This document shows positions 38,591 to 51,933 of a DNA stretch of 64,000 bases, one piece after another. Source of the DNA: Annulohypoxylon bovei var. microspora. Its lineage: Eukaryota; Ascomycota; Sordariomycetes; Xylariales; Hypoxylaceae. The position numbers and the translations under genes were made by a program. Below the pieces are notes generated by a model. That model was not told the DNA's origin. It did no database searches and saw only the letters and a program-made list of their open reading frames with translations. Positions within the stretch are counted from its first letter, which is position 1; each line of letters begins with the position of its first letter. Where the stretch lies: NCBI GenBank assembly GCA_022836615.1, contig MU405304.1:88872-152871 (forward strand). Reading direction: 5' to 3'.

Positions 38591-40140
38591 CTAATACTTC
38601 TTTGATATCAAAGGATTGCCGGGGATCTCGAGTAACCCTGAACATATTGTTAGCTGAAGGTTCCAAATTGCTCGCGACCGGCGCCGTCTCGAGAACGTAC
38701 ACGAGTCGATATCCTCATTGACAGTTCTATCAATCTTGCACTTATTCTGGTTGGCGATAGATTGCGTGGTTAAGGTAGGACACGTCACATAGCATGGCGT
38801 ATCCATCGTTCTCTGCAGAGCGTCACCCTTCCAGCCGAAGACGTAGTCACCGTGGCTGCCGTAACCAGTGCTAAAGTTCTTGCGTCAGCGAACCCCCGGG
38901 AGTCAATCTGGAAAGCTGAGCACTCACTGGTCTCCCATACTCCAAACAAAGGGTTGCGATCCGTCCTCAGGCCATTCGTTGGGGTCATTGAATTGGCGAG
39001 TGTCCCAAACTGTCTCGTACATGAGTAGGGGAACGGGAACGCTGATGTATCAAATCAAGTTGTGTCAGTAGGTATTTTTCACATCTGCTTCTAGAAAGGC
39101 ACCCAGGTATCCAGGTAGGTAACGGTATCCTGGATGCTATCTCCCCAAATTTGGAAGCAAAGATGAAGGGAATCAGTTCACTCACTACCACAACGTTAGC
39201 TACTGTCTGTCTATGTCATAGAATTTGAGGGACCATTCGAAAAGTCTAGCGTTAAATTTCCGACACGACATGTTTTCATACATACCGGATGGGTATCAGG
39301 GCACGAGCCCTGTGAGTCGAAAGTCCCGTTGGCCGGATACGACACGTGGCTCATATGGTCGGCGGTATCGAGGTTCTTGCCATCCCAGCAGCTATGCTAC
39401 ATTAGATCATCGCTCGACGTGTCGGTCCACCCGCGTAATCTTCGACTCACGTTGGAAAACGGACATTTGCCATTATACCGTCCGGACATGTCTTGTTTGG
39501 GAGATTCTTCGTCTCAGGGAAACGAGTGAGCATATCTTGTAGGCAGGTGTAGGTAACCCGCTTATACTTGTCGGCTTCCTCTTCGCTTCGGGCCAGCGAA
39601 TTGCCAATAAGCATCCGGAATCCCTACACTGATCAGTTCTACCAGTTCCATACCTATTCAAGAAACTTCGAGTCTTACAGGTTTGAACGCCGTGACCTTG
39701 GATCGTTGTTGGTAGTCGGACAAGCCGTTCTGCATGTAGTAGACGGTCATACCGCCCGAAGCGCCGTCGAAGCCAACGTTGGATCGGATGGGAACTCGCT
39801 TGAAAGTACCGTTACGAGCTCTGAAGAAGAGGACAGCAGTCCAGTAGTTTGATGTGTCCTCGGTGAACTGGCAAGTTGTGCAAGTAGACTCGCCCGGCAT
39901 ATCCTTGGCAGGGTCCATAGTCACATTGAGTGAGTTCTATATCAGTCAGCTCCGTGTTTCCCCTTCCAGCTCTATAGAATAACTCACGCCTCCGATGATC
40001 TGGTGTAGATGAGGGGATGGCGCGATTCCTGGGTTGACTAAGGGGTCGATGCGATCAATCACGAGCTGCGAGCATCAGAATCGAATCAGCGCACTTGCAG
40101 GCGCGGCTGGAGCCAGCGCGGCGAGCGAAGTGAACTGCAT
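38591..40140 (-). pseudogene. DUF1996-domain secreted protein, disrupted
   Basis: Exons at 40140-39988, 39936-39679, 39623-39451, 39391-39286, about 39041-38928 and 38870-38591 read as a DUF1996 protein: HLHQIIGGNSLNVTMDP, CTTCQFTEDTSNYWTA, VTAFKPGFRMLIGN, RFPTCWDG, DHMSHVSYP, YETVWDTRQFN and GYGSHGDYVFGW, in the family order. A hydrophobic leader (MQFTSLAALAPAAPASAL) is present. Three defects are visible. A TGA lies at 40077-40075, just before CSQLV. The exon 4/5 junction (39286 to 39041) is out of phase by one base. The last exon switches from a charged nonsense tail to a better-looking overlapping frame near 38700. Most splice sites are intact, so decay seems recent. The function of the family is unknown. 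Confidence 0.65.
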
Positions 40141-40253
40141 ATTGCTCACTCAACGTCAAGTCAACTATCCAGCGACCGTTATGGGAACAAGGAACATAAG
40201 GAATGGCCCTCGGGTGAGGGTCACAGCGGACTCAGCACTTTTATCCATTATCT

Positions 40254-40664
40254 GGATTAGAATCAGCGCATGTACAAGGCCAGGCTCAAAACTGGCCTGA
40301 ATCAGTCAGGTCAGGTCAGGCCCAGTCAGTTCGTGGTTTTTTATGAACTGATCAGATCAATTCGTTCCGATTTTCTGACTGACAGGCCATCAGGCCAAAA
40401 TAATAATCCAGAACCCACTTTTATACGTATTTTGATTGGCTAGAGAAGACCCAGTTTTATTACTGATTAGTCAGTAATTAATAATCAGGTTCGTTGTCTT
40501 ATCGATAAGACTGTCGCTATTATGTCCCACCTTTCTTTCGAATCTGATCAGTTTAATTGACTGAACTGACTAGTTCAGTTCATCTTTTTCTGACTGGCCA
40601 ATCAGATCAGTTCATTGCTTCAAGCCTGACTGGCCTGGCCTGATCCATGCGCTGATTAGAATCC
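40254..40664. mobile_element. MITE-like non-autonomous element A
   Basis: 411 bp bounded by an imperfect 19-bp terminal inverted repeat (GGATTAGAATCAGCGCATG left; two mismatches right). The interior is full of short inverted CAGGCC, CTGACTGG and TGAACTGA motifs. There is no coding capacity. It shares its right sub-terminal block (CCAATCAGATCAGTT) and a TTTTATACG block with the element at 50422-51053. No target duplication is evident. Confidence 0.65.
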
Positions 40665-41421
40665 TGCTGCATGGCTAGCTCTACCATATCGCCGAATCAC
40701 AATAATAGAGCAAAGACTACGAAGTGTCAAGCTTAGTCTTGACATACATCTAACGTCCTAGTTGAGGCAATGGTAGCCCATTCCTTGGCGCTTCTCTGAA
40801 AAGGGGGGAGTAGGTATTGGTGATTTGGAGTCGCTTTAACGTAATGACTAACTGCCGGCACGTATTTTCCCTGCTCTTCAATATATTCCTCCTGAATACT
40901 TCGAAGTTAACATTATCCGAAGTGGGTCTAATTTGAATATAGCCTCCGAACAGCCACATGGGGTTGGAAAAAGCCGGGCCAATCAAGCTAACTGAATAAG
41001 GGACGTCCTATCAGTCCTTTCCTTACCATAGACCAGCTAGAACCTTTACATGCACTAGCTCCAGGGCTTTCAAGAGCCTCGCCAGCGCGGCCTTTCGCCT
41101 TCTGTGGCCAGTGAGGAGCTCAAATAAGCTTCTTACCTTACTAATCAAAGGGTTGATTCTATATAGTACGAGTTCAAGTCACTGTGTCTACCTAGGTACT
41201 TGGTAGGTGGTAAATATGTCACTTCCTAGTTCAGATCATCTGAAGAGACGATTGTGGCTTAAGAAGCATGTTCAACATTTTTCAGTTTTACAATCGAGCT
41301 AGGTACTTACTCCGCATAGCTTAACCTATGGAATGATACGACAATAACAGAAATTCATCGGTAAATCCATTCCCATCTGCTCATGAAATCTTCCCAGCAC
41401 TCAACCTCATACTTGCTTACT
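40665..41421. other. Intergenic downstream of the PKS, no supported gene
   Basis: Contains an ACCTAGGTACTTGGTAGGTGG microsatellite near 41191-41211. A 78-codon minus ORF at 40750-40986 has no recognisable features. Confidence 0.5.
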
Positions 41422-44400
41422 TTAGTCCCCTTTCAGTTTCGTTTCAACCGTATCGGCAAGTGAAGACAACGACCTTGTTGCACTCAAGAGGTCAAGAAAC
41501 GGTATATCGACTTTGAAGGTAGCCCAAAACCAGGTCCTGAACTCGGACGCGATCATGCTGTCTACCCCGAACTGTGCAAGTGGTTTTCCATCTTCGATCT
41601 GATCCAGCGGAGTTAAGATTAGGTTAGAGAACTGCTTCCGGATGACTCTCAAGACAGCATCTCTCAGAGAAGCAGCGTCTGCTTCAGCTAGCAACGACCC
41701 GGAAATCACCGCTGGGAGTTCTTTTGCCCATACGGCGGTATTGGCCGCAAACCGGCCTTGCTTTCCATCATCCGCCGCAGCCTGGGTAGTCTGTTCCGCT
41801 TCGAGCGCCTCAGCCAGGATACTTGAACGTGGATCCAACATGGGGAGATTGTTGACGTCGAACCCCTTAGCCATCAGGTTTCGGAACCCAAAAGACTCCA
41901 TCCCAGTAAGAATATGGGCGTCTTCCGGGTCGGTATCCACCCCAGCCGCAAGGGCAAAATCGATGACCTGCAGAAACTCGTCTTCGCTGAGTGGGTAGAT
42001 GCCTTTGCGCAATAAGATGTTTTGGATGTCCGGGTTCTCGTGCAAGTAGCCCACTTCTGATATCATTCCCAGGCCTATCGAGGTAGCTGGCTTACCCTGT
42101 TCACGGCGCCAACGCGCGAATGCGTCAAGGAAGCCGTTGGATGCACAGTAATTAGCTTCGGTCGCGATTCCGACAGTGCCTGAAATGGATGATGTCAAGA
42201 GGAAGAATTCGAGTGCTTCGTCGTGGCCTTCAAGGGCGGAATGTAGATTCCACGTGCCCGTCCATTTGGCATCGATTCCCTGATGCCACGCCGCGTTTGT
42301 CATGCGAGAAAATAGGGCTTCATGAAGACCCATAGCAGCCTGGATGACACCCCCTATAAGTCTTCCAGCGGCAACACAGGCCCTGATGGCTTTCGTGACA
42401 TCTTCGGAAGATAGGACATCCCCCTTGATCACCTTTGATTCGACGCCCATGCTCTGCAAGAGAGATACGAATTTCTTCGCACTAGGCTTATCGCAACCAG
42501 ACCTTCCGAGGAAGACTAAATGCCGGGCGCCTCTGTGCATTCATTAATCAGTGGAAATTTCCTCACGGTGTGTCAGAGGAGTGATATCGGAGGGCTTGAA
42601 AAGGGGCATGTAATAGATGCTCCTTACCTTGCTGCCATCCAACGACCGATACTACGACCTAAACCACCCAAGCAACCAATAAGAAGATACGTCTTGTTTG
42701 GATCAAGTATAGTTCTATACTTAGGCTCAACAACCTATCGAGGGTTAGAACTCCCTCATGATTCGCAGGCTCGTTAGGTACCCACTTGTATCCGGCTTTG
42801 AGAGTTCTCGAGTGAAACTACAACTTTCCCGATCCGATCCTTCGAAGAGAAATACCGGTAAGCCTGAGCAATATCGGCGATATCGAACACTGTCATCGGC
42901 CCCAGCTTTACATGGCCAGAGCGGTGCCACTCGAGCGCCTCTTTCATTTTGCTATTGAATTAGGGTTAGTAAACATTCAGGGGTACCTAACTGTAGATCG
43001 AGCCAACTCACCTAGCGTAAGCTTGGTTTTGGAAAGGATCCTTCGAGTAAAACATCTCGCTCAGGTCGAACGCCGTGAAAGTCGCATTCCGCTGGAAGAT
43101 AGCCATATCTAGTTTTCCAGCATCGATCAGTTCGCGCTTACCCACCTCGACGAATCTCCCAAAACTTGCCACGCAGCTCCAGCTCGCGTGCATCAGATCG
43201 CCAACCAGGGAATTGAGAACCACATCGACCCCACGGCCACCGGTTGCATTTTTGATGCCATCCACGAAAGACGTATCTCGCGAACTGAATATGTTAGATG
43301 CTGGTATGCCGAATTGGGATACCAGGAAGTCCTTCTTGGCTTGCGAGCTGGCCGTCGTATAGATCACTGCACCGGTATTTTGCGCAACTGAGCGCTCAAA
43401 GTTAGTAAACGTATTGGCTCCAAGGCACCGTTAATTACGGGCTGTTCGGACTTTGTCGGCGGACTCGGAGATAATCGGATATCCGAAGTGGGGGGTAGGG
43501 GGAATAGGGGTAAGTTCGATCTCACTCACTGTTAATTGCGGCAATCCCAAGAGCGCCAGATCCGCCATGGATCAGGACCGATTCGCCGCTACGCAATCGA
43601 GCGCAATCATGCAACGCAATAAGTGCGGTGCTGTAAGCTACCGGGAGCGTAGATATTTCCGTAAACTTCTCTCCCGGTAGGAGCTTATGAACTGTCCATG
43701 CTGGGACGCGTTCGGTGGTGGTAAAGTAATTTGGGACCATTGCCACGACGCGATCTCCAAGTTGAACGTTTGTAACATCGGGACCGGCCGCTACCACGAC
43801 GCCGGTGAACTCGCAGGCGGTGGTGGCATCGCGTACTTCCACGCGCCCGTTCAGGTTGTACACGTCCTTCGCATTCAAACTTACGGCTTTGACTTGAATG
43901 TCGACAAACCCAACGGGGAGTTCTTTAGCCGGTTCGCAGAGCTGCTGAAAGTGAACGGTGTCCATGACGCCAACCTTGCCGATCGCAAGGCGAGCGGGCT
44001 CAGCAGATGTCAGCGTAGCCGTTTGTATTTGATCTCGTACCTGCGATCCTAGCCGACGCTGAAACGTGGAATTGAGGCTGGCATCGGGATAGAAACGGCT
44101 GATGAAGAGTAGATCATTATCCTGTGTGAATTCCTTGTCATCCATATCGTACTGGGGGACAAGCGCCTTGAGAATGTTCCGGCAGGCCGTCTGTGTGTTG
44201 TGATCGGAGACATGAGGGGCTCCGATGTCTATCACAGAAAACCGCAGAGAAGGCTGCTCTAGCATGAGTGAACGAGAAAGCCCGCTAGACATTGTTAGGC
44301 GAGGGTTTGAACGCTTGAGCGCCTGGGTTCCTGTGACCCAAGCTATGTCGTTAACTGTGTTTGAGATGACCCGCAACAAGTCCATGTCATCTGAGTTCAT

Positions 44401-47400
44401 TGATGCAAGAAATTCGTGCTCGAGTTCCAAAAGCGAAATACAGACAACATTCGGGTCGATTGCGATCGAGCGAATTGTTGATAGGGCGACCTGTTGGACC
44501 TTACCTACGCCGGCATATTGTTGTAAGTACTGCGATAGAGTACCGACAAGCTCTTCGACGACAGGAGATTGATCACGGTACTATGAAGATTAGCCAAGCC
44601 AACATTACTATATTTCATTGCTACTCACCACTATAAGCACTTCTCTGTCTTTAAGAGGGAGGCCCTCAGTCCGTCTGATTCCAAGGATAATCTTATGGCC
44701 GACATCGACAAGAGCAAACTGGGCCTCACGAAGAGTAGCTACCGCCTCTTCCGTTTTACGAGTAATGATGAGTCCTCGATCGTTACTTAGCCTCTCCAGA
44801 AGATGTACTGAGGCTTCTTTCCAACACTGCTTCGATGCGGCATGCTGTAAGGCGATGTTAGAGAATATTGTCTTTCTCGGCTTATGCGGATCCACTTACC
44901 CCTGGAATGAGTATCACGTCGAAGGGGCCTTTAGCCTCACCCTCTAGTTCGATGCTTCCGTTGTCGCTAACATTACCCCTTTCCCAGTTTCGAAAGCGAG
45001 GGAATGCGGTATCCTTATCCAACAGACTTAGCCATTCCTTAGTTTTACACCCACAACCGCCTCCAAGCTCTAAGACGCGCATACTTGGAGTCTTGTGGCC
45101 GGCTAGATCTAACAATGCACCAATAATGCTCAGTGTCATGTCATCAGCCATATCAGGATGTTGATCCATGATAAACTCATCGATATAACTCTTGAATTGG
45201 CTTTCGGATCCTTGGTCTAAGCGCATAATATCCGGCTTCCAGCGAACACGAAGACAGGGGTGTCGCTGCACATGTGCAATGTCATTTGTGTCTTGTAAAC
45301 CCTGAGCTAGCTTACTCGTGTATTCAGACATGCGCATGTTCATATCCAACACGACATCTCCATTTGGGCTGCGAAGTGTGCAATCGATTTTCCTCGTAGA
45401 TATACCTGTCTTGGTCGATTGCGTGTGGATAGTTGCCTCTGCGTCGGGAATTTTAGACCCATTGATTCGACATTCGGAGATAAACACAGGGAGATGTGCG
45501 CGGAGGGTGCTCAAGGTCCCTCCTGTACCGCCGAATATGGCAGCTTGGATGCATGCATCAATGACAATGGGATGAACAACATAGCCCGAGCTCGACTTCA
45601 CATGAGGCAGTAACTGGGTCGTGGAAATGGCATCCCCTCGTCTCCGGGTTCCATCGGTAGAGAGGCTTGTTACAGATTTGAAATGAGGCCCGAAGTTGAG
45701 CCCTTCTTCCCTCAACTTCTCGTACCAGCGGTCCATTGAGGGCGAGGTCTCGTACCCTTCCGTGTTAGAAACCTTGGCTGTCCCCTTTATAGCTGACGAC
45801 CGAGCGATTCTAATACTTCCCGTGCAATGCACGGTGGTCTGCCCTTCGGCCCATGAAGATATTGAGAAATCATACCATTCCGAAGATGAAGTTGTGGTTG
45901 ATAGCTTTCGAGGCGTTAGAGTGGTATGTAGCTCGACCTTTTCTGTCTCAATTCCATCGTCTTGGAGCACGAATGCGGCACTGAAGCTAACATTGCGAAA
46001 CTCAAACCCAGTGTCTCTATGCAGTTTCTGGTGAAGATCTTGGGCCTGAGAAACCGCCTCAGTAGCCATAGCGAGGTAAGCTGCTGCCGGGAAAACGATC
46101 TGGTTTTCTAGCTTGTGGTCACGTATCCAGGCAATTTCGTTTAGGCGGAGAATATTCCGCCAAGCCCAGTCGACACCGTTTCCAGCAAGCTGTTGAGAGC
46201 CTAACAACTCATGGCGCAAGTACTTCCTATTGCGTAACTCGATGCTGGCTCGAGGCTCGTACCATAACAACTTGTCCGGGTAGTCCCAGGGGTAAGGGGG
46301 AATATTGTGGAGTAGCTCGGTCCCTTTGGGAAGGGCGTTAACCTCACTCCAATTCAATGAGTGACCATGGGTAAACAGAGTGCCTGCTAATTTCTTAATG
46401 TTAAAGTTGTCGCTCTGGTTCCTGGCTAAAGTAGAGCTGTAAGGCAAGTGGCTCTTCCCCAACTTTGACTTGATTCGCTTGATGGGCCCCTGAAGCGCGT
46501 GGTGAGGCCCAATTTCTACCAGGTGATAATCCCCATCGTTGAGTATAGCCTGTAATGCCGAAGAGAATTGGACTGGTTTTTCGAGGTTCTCGCGCCAGTA
46601 TTTTACCATGTCGCGTCCAGGCTTGACGGGTCCCGTTTCTTCATCAAGGTAGCCTACAGAGGAGTACATCGTAACGGTTGACTCAGAGTCTTGTAAAATT
46701 GTACCCCTATTAAGATAGGGGGCAATTAACTCTTCATAGTAAGCTCCGGCACCTTTCATCAGGTGTGAATGATAAGCTTGATTGCCTGTTTCCAACTTTC
46801 GGACGAACTTCCGTTGGCTATGAATCTTGGAGAATATGATTTCAATTGCCTCTCGGGATCCACTTAGCGTGACATTCTCTAGGTCGTTAACACATGCAAC
46901 GCAAGCCTCTTTAGTAAGGTTCTTCTCTGCAATGAGCTTCTTTGCTGCTTGTGGCTCTAGTCCTGCTGCTATCATAGCTCCAGGCAATCGTATTTGCGAA
47001 ACAGCATAACCACGTAGAAATGCCACAATGATAGATTGGGCTGCAGTGAGTAAGCCAGCTGCGTATGCTGCAGCAATTTCACCTGAAGAATGACCCACGA
47101 CGGCGGTCGGTGAGATGTCCCAGCTTCTCAATAGATCAACAAGCCCAATCTGGATAGCTGTAGATAGTGGTTGGCTGTGTGTAGCTTGATTAATTGTACT
47201 CTTCGGTAACTCGGTGATCGCTTGTTCCAAAGACCAACTTGGAGATATTCCCGGTGGAAGCGACTGTAAGTCTCCGTCAAGTTTTCTTATGGTTTCACGG
47301 AAAATACCATTTTCCAAGAAGAGTTCCTTTGCCACTAAAGCACAATGAGTTAGCTGTGAACGATTTTGAATATGTGAATTCTTAGAGCAATCTTACTTCC

Positions 47401-49720
47401 TTCATATTGAGCCCCTTGACCAGTAAATACGAAGGCTAGGGGTAACGGATCTGTAGATCCGGAATCCAAAATCTGGATTGAATCTAGTCCGTTGTATGAA
47501 TTTGGTCTGGCTAGCAGAAACTGTCTGTTTCTGAAATGAGACGCTCGCTGAGTCAAGCTGAGGGTTAAGCTGCTGAGAGATACTGCAGGGGTCTGGGCCA
47601 TTGTCGAAATCTGCTGCAATCGTAATTCAAGGGATTTGTCTGATTTGGTAGAGACAGGCAAAACGAGTATCTGATCTCCGATGGGCGCAGTTGACTTTTC
47701 TTTCAAAGATTCTCTTCCGAGATAGCTATCGAAAGATTCAAGAATGACATGCGAATTTGAGCCCCCGTAGCCAAATGAGTTGATGCTAACTCTGCGCATT
47801 GGTCGAGGCCACTCTTCTGCTTCAGTGACAACTTTCATGTTTAAGGAGTCGAGGCGCACTACCAAATATAATAATTAGCCGAATTTCTTTTTTTAGGTGT
47901 AAATGAATCACATAGAATTTTCAAAGGGCTCGTTACATTTGGGGTTCAGTTTCTTAACGCCGAAGGTTGGCGGAATTTTGGCATGCTCAAATGTAAGCAA
48001 TACTTTGATAAGCGACGTCAAACCGCTTGCCGCTTCAGAGTGTCCCATCGAAGACTTAATCTGCCAATTCGTTAGTAAAACTGTATGGAAATAGGAGATC
48101 TTCCAGATCGATCAGTAGAACTTGTGGTATACTCACCGACCCAATCAATAAGGGGGAACCTTCCCTTGGAGGGAAGCATCGTCCCAAAGCATCAATCTCT
48201 ATGGCGTCTCCTATTGCAGTTCCTGTACCGTGACATTCAATGTAATCGGTGTCAGATAAGTCCAGTCCAGCATGAGAATAGGCCTTTCGTATGACTGCTT
48301 CTTGTAACTCGGCACTTGGTTGTGCAATTCCAGGAGTTCTGCCATTCCTATAACCATTTATCAGTCGACATACTAGATAGCGGTGAAGAGTGTAGGAGTG
48401 AACGAAATTGAAATGTAAGTATTTGAAGGGAGTACGCACGAGTTAACGGCTGATCCACGGATTACACCCCAGATCTTGTTGCCGTCTCTTAATGCGGATG
48501 ATAGACGTTTGAGATAAACAGCATTGACTCCTTCAGCTCGGCCGTAGCCATCGGCTGACTCGTCAAAGGTATGGCAGCTAGAAGTACCAGAAAGTACGCC
48601 GCCTTTCATAGTTTCTAAGTGCTGCTCAGGGCTCATAATGAGATTGGCGCCTGCAACAATTGCGTCATCACAGTCACCGGAGGCTATGGCTCTAATAGCA
48701 GTATGTAGGCAGTACAAAGAGGAAGAGCACGCGGTGTTTAATGATAGACTAGGACAAATATTAGTCACAACAAGCAACATTCTATTTCATTAGACACTTA
48801 CCTTGGCCCATGGAGGTTAAACACATGACTAATCCTATTTGCTACAATTGCCATGTTGGAACCGGTAGAACTGTACCGATGTAGATAGTCCGGGTCTCGA
48901 AAGTGCATATTCGTATAGTCGACTGTAAAGTTACTGGCATACACACCAGTGTTCGTGCCAGATATGTCGTCCATAGAGAGTCCAGTACTCTCGAAACACT
49001 CATAGACCACTTCAAGAAGCTTCCGCTGATGTGGATCCACTGTGTTAGGTTGTTAGTGTGAGTTTCCATTAGAATTTAGTTGGATCTCGAGGGTCAAGAT
49101 GGATCGGATTCTTCATAAAACGACAAGTCCTTGGTAAGTAATCCAGGGGCGTTTCCGAACCAATGGTACGGAATTAAAATACCCCTAAGAAATTCCCACT
49201 TACTATAAGTAGCTTCAAGGTTATTGATCCCGAAGAAACCATTATCAAACTGTCGGACATCTTCGTTAAGGAAATAACCACCGTCTGCGCTCATAACGCC
49301 AGCTCGGCTATCATCCTTGTGATGAAAGCCGTCGATATTGAAACGTTGAGCGGGAACGCGGCCTTGGCCTGACTTCTTTTTTACAAGGAAATCCCACAGT
49401 CCATCTGGTGAACGTACGTCTCCCGGTAGACGGCAGGCTAGAAAAGTTCAACTTATGAATTCGTTTTTATAGATATAGAATAACATACCCATTCCAACAA
49501 CACAGACAGCATCATCATCAAATCCCCCGGGGTACGAATGGGATTCTGTTTTGTTCCCATTTTGGAGGTTATCTTCGAAACGGAGTGAAGTTGACGAAGC
49601 CGTTGGTGTAGACTTGTCGGCAATAGACATGATGTTCTTAGTCCCATTGACCAGTAACTTAGGAGGCGTCTGGTCCCAGGTTAAAAGGCGATCACAGACG
49701 TCTATATGTAGCCCTGGCAT
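41422..49720 (-). CDS. Highly reducing type I polyketide synthase
   Basis: Fourteen exons (49720-49489, 49437-49204, 49039-48802, 48748-48440, 48347-48137, 48060-47937, 47858-47397, 47334-44900, 44844-44629, 44580-43530, 43387-43012, 42951-42786, 42734-42628, 42532-41422) sum to 7272 nt, 2423 aa, in frame throughout. Domains: KS with NTACSS (Cys about 242), CHGTGT and MGHSEAASG; AT with GHSSGE (Ser about 686); DH with His about 1010 in DHKLENQIVFP and Asp about 1196 in IDACIQ; a degenerate methyltransferase (ELGGGCGCKT about 1359); ER with HGGSGALG about 1825; KR with IGCLGGLG about 2038 and Tyr about 2182 in NYCASN; ACP with GVDSM (Ser about 2379). It builds a reduced polyketide chain; there is no thioesterase, so release needs another protein. 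A Met at 49771 region is not preferred because that codon set lacks an ATG context as good as 49720. Confidence 0.93.
44629..45070 (-). other. Degenerate methyltransferase region of the PKS
   Basis: Motif I reads ELGGGCGCKT instead of the SAM-binding ExGxGTGG. Only about 90 codons separate it from a motif III-like stretch (RLSNDRGLIIT, across the 44900/44844 splice); active fungal C-methyltransferase domains are much longer here. The predicted result is no C-methylation of the chain. Confidence 0.6.
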
Positions 49721-50421
49721 CGTTGGAGATAAGACTAATATCAAATCCTCAAAGTTCTGGAAACATAGCAACTTCTCCTAACTATTTCAGCATTGGAGAG
49801 AAAAGTTAGTACTACAGGAGTCCTCCATGGATATTCGTATCTACGGGCGTTTTGTTCTTTTGTCTATGATAGTGCTATGAGGTTGCTTCCGTGCAACCAG
49901 ACGGCATCCAAATTTCTCGCCGGAGTTGTGGCCGGTCGATAGTGATCCAAGAATATCTTAGTCCGTACCAAAACAACATTGAGATAACTTCGACTTTTCT
50001 CCAATTCCACCCCGGTTTCTGATATAAATTGTTTATCTGAGACTGAGACTTTGGGCCTTGGAGGGTGCCATTTTCCCCCCGTTCCTGCGCTGATGCCTGG
50101 AGGACTATCTGTAGGTATGATCTCCGCTGTTCTACCTACCTAGTCATTGGGGCACAATCAATTTGTCAATAACCTTGGAATATCTTCTAGCCTCCGGGCA
50201 GTTTGACGTCGTAGGGTTACACTTGGAATGAGGCGCTGTAAATGACGCTGAATGATGATGCACCATTCCCATGTTTTGGTACGAGCTCACGTTGTCTCAT
50301 GCGAGGGAGCCGCACGACCGAATGGAAATATAAGTCGTCGGTGATCTATGACCTATCGTGACACCTTCCGTAATCAGTAGCGTCATAAGGATTAACTCAT
50401 AGACGTTAGTCTACCCCCTAT
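49721..50421. other. PKS upstream region
   Basis: Putative promoter of the PKS, divergent from the gene at 51934. I see no confident TATA box or palindromic zinc-cluster site. Low complexity and CTACCTACCTAG near 50133-50145. Confidence 0.4.
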
Positions 50422-51053
50422 CTAGACCAGCGGATGTGGCTTTAGGCCAAACTAATTAAGATTTTTCGACAAATTGATTAGGCTAAATAAGTTTAAATAT
50501 TTAACTGCTAGTTATGTAGGCCAAAAATTTGATCGAGATCTATTTTTATACGGATTTTAATTGGTTAAAAAATAAAGATATTTATTTTTAATTCAACTTT
50601 ATGCATGTAATAAATCTGAAAAAAGCAACAATAAAAAATTGGAAATAACTTTAATAATAAGTAAAATCTCAATCTAAATTTTTAGCCCCCAATACTCGGG
50701 GCTATTATTCCCCCGGGTCCACTTTTAATGGCCATCTGATCAATCCGATTAGTTGATATTATTAGTTCAGTTATAATTGTTGGCAGTAAAAGGGTTTTAC
50801 TGGGCAAAGGGCGCTTTGTGGCTTTGTGTGGCTTTGTGTGGCTTTGTGTGGCTTGTGCCATATAAGGCTACGTTTGACATGGGTTTAGAAGCTGGAAACT
50901 TGTACGTTTACAACAACAAGATCGTAATACATCACAGGGTATTACACGCAACGCAGTGTGACCTATTGCCTTCAATAATACGTAAACTGACCAATCAGAT
51001 CAGTTGTTTGCTTTTAGCCTGCCTGAACTGCTTTGGTCCATCCGCTGATCTAG
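50422..51053. mobile_element. MITE-like non-autonomous element B, with an internal insertion
   Basis: 632 bp with 15-bp terminal inverted repeats CTAGAYCAGCGGATG (one mismatch). Related to element A through sub-terminal and internal blocks. The left half is AT-rich and looks RIP-mutated. The 185-bp dispersed repeat lies inside, explaining the greater length. No coding sequence. Confidence 0.6.
50782..50970 (+). repeat. Intact copy of the 185-bp dispersed repeat with GCTTTGTGTG units
   Basis: Contains nearly four tandem GCTTTGTGTG units (50813-50857), then a segment ending near GTGTGACCTATTGCC. The RIP-mutated relative is at 33991-34175 in the Copia island. Confidence 0.7.
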
Positions 51054-51933
51054 ACTTCGCGGGGAGTCAGATCGGCTCGACCCACGTAATTCGTTTAACA
51101 AGCTATATTGCATCGTGCCGCTCCTCAGATTATTCCAATAACTGCTAAGTTCCGAGGTTGTTATAGTCTACTTGGCATTTGGTCATCAACTCAAAGTGCG
51201 TCTCGGGAGCTTTACGAGGTATGCTCGCACGTGGCACAGACGGGGGACTTTCCCCAATGTCCAGTCAATTCGCGAGTCCTACCGTTGCTTCTATGTAACC
51301 CATAGACGATCTCGCAGTGTGGCGTCTGGTTTAATATCTATTTGCAGATACGTCGACTCTGCCCCCCTTCAGCTCCGATACTCTGCTTACTACAACACAT
51401 CTTAATGGTTGTCCATTGGCACGCTGCCACGCGCCATATTGGTTGCAGTTTTGGTGTCCCCTGTGAGGGGCCAGCCTACATGTATGCGGCTTTCATTTAC
51501 TGTAAACCGACTTCTGCAATTTTTGCGAGTGTATCTATCTGGGCATCTATCTGCAAGGGATATTAGGCCATCAGCTTGATAAGGGCACCAACGCAGCCAA
51601 TAAGAATTAATAAGTGTCAGGTTTTTAAACGTAGTTCTAGAACGGCTCTAATTGATGTGGTACCAAGAGATTGTAAATGGCGTGATGTCAGTTTGGTTGC
51701 AATTATGCACCCGTTGAATCCTTCGAAATAGAAACCGTTCGTTCCCCTTACAGGGTGTATCATGAGTTCTTGGCGTATAATGGCGATTAAATTGATGGAT
51801 ATTATGGAACTAAAAGTATAATCTAATGAGATATTCTTATCGGATGAAGTTGTTCTGTATTTTTTCTATTGCCTTTTGTCATCGTCGCCGTCAACCCTAG
51901 AGGGTAGTGTTCTGTTCCTCAAGATCAACAACA
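51054..51933. other. Intergenic, upstream of the rhodopsin-like gene
   Basis: No supported gene. Short plus ORFs overlap in different frames and have no splice support. Confidence 0.5.
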
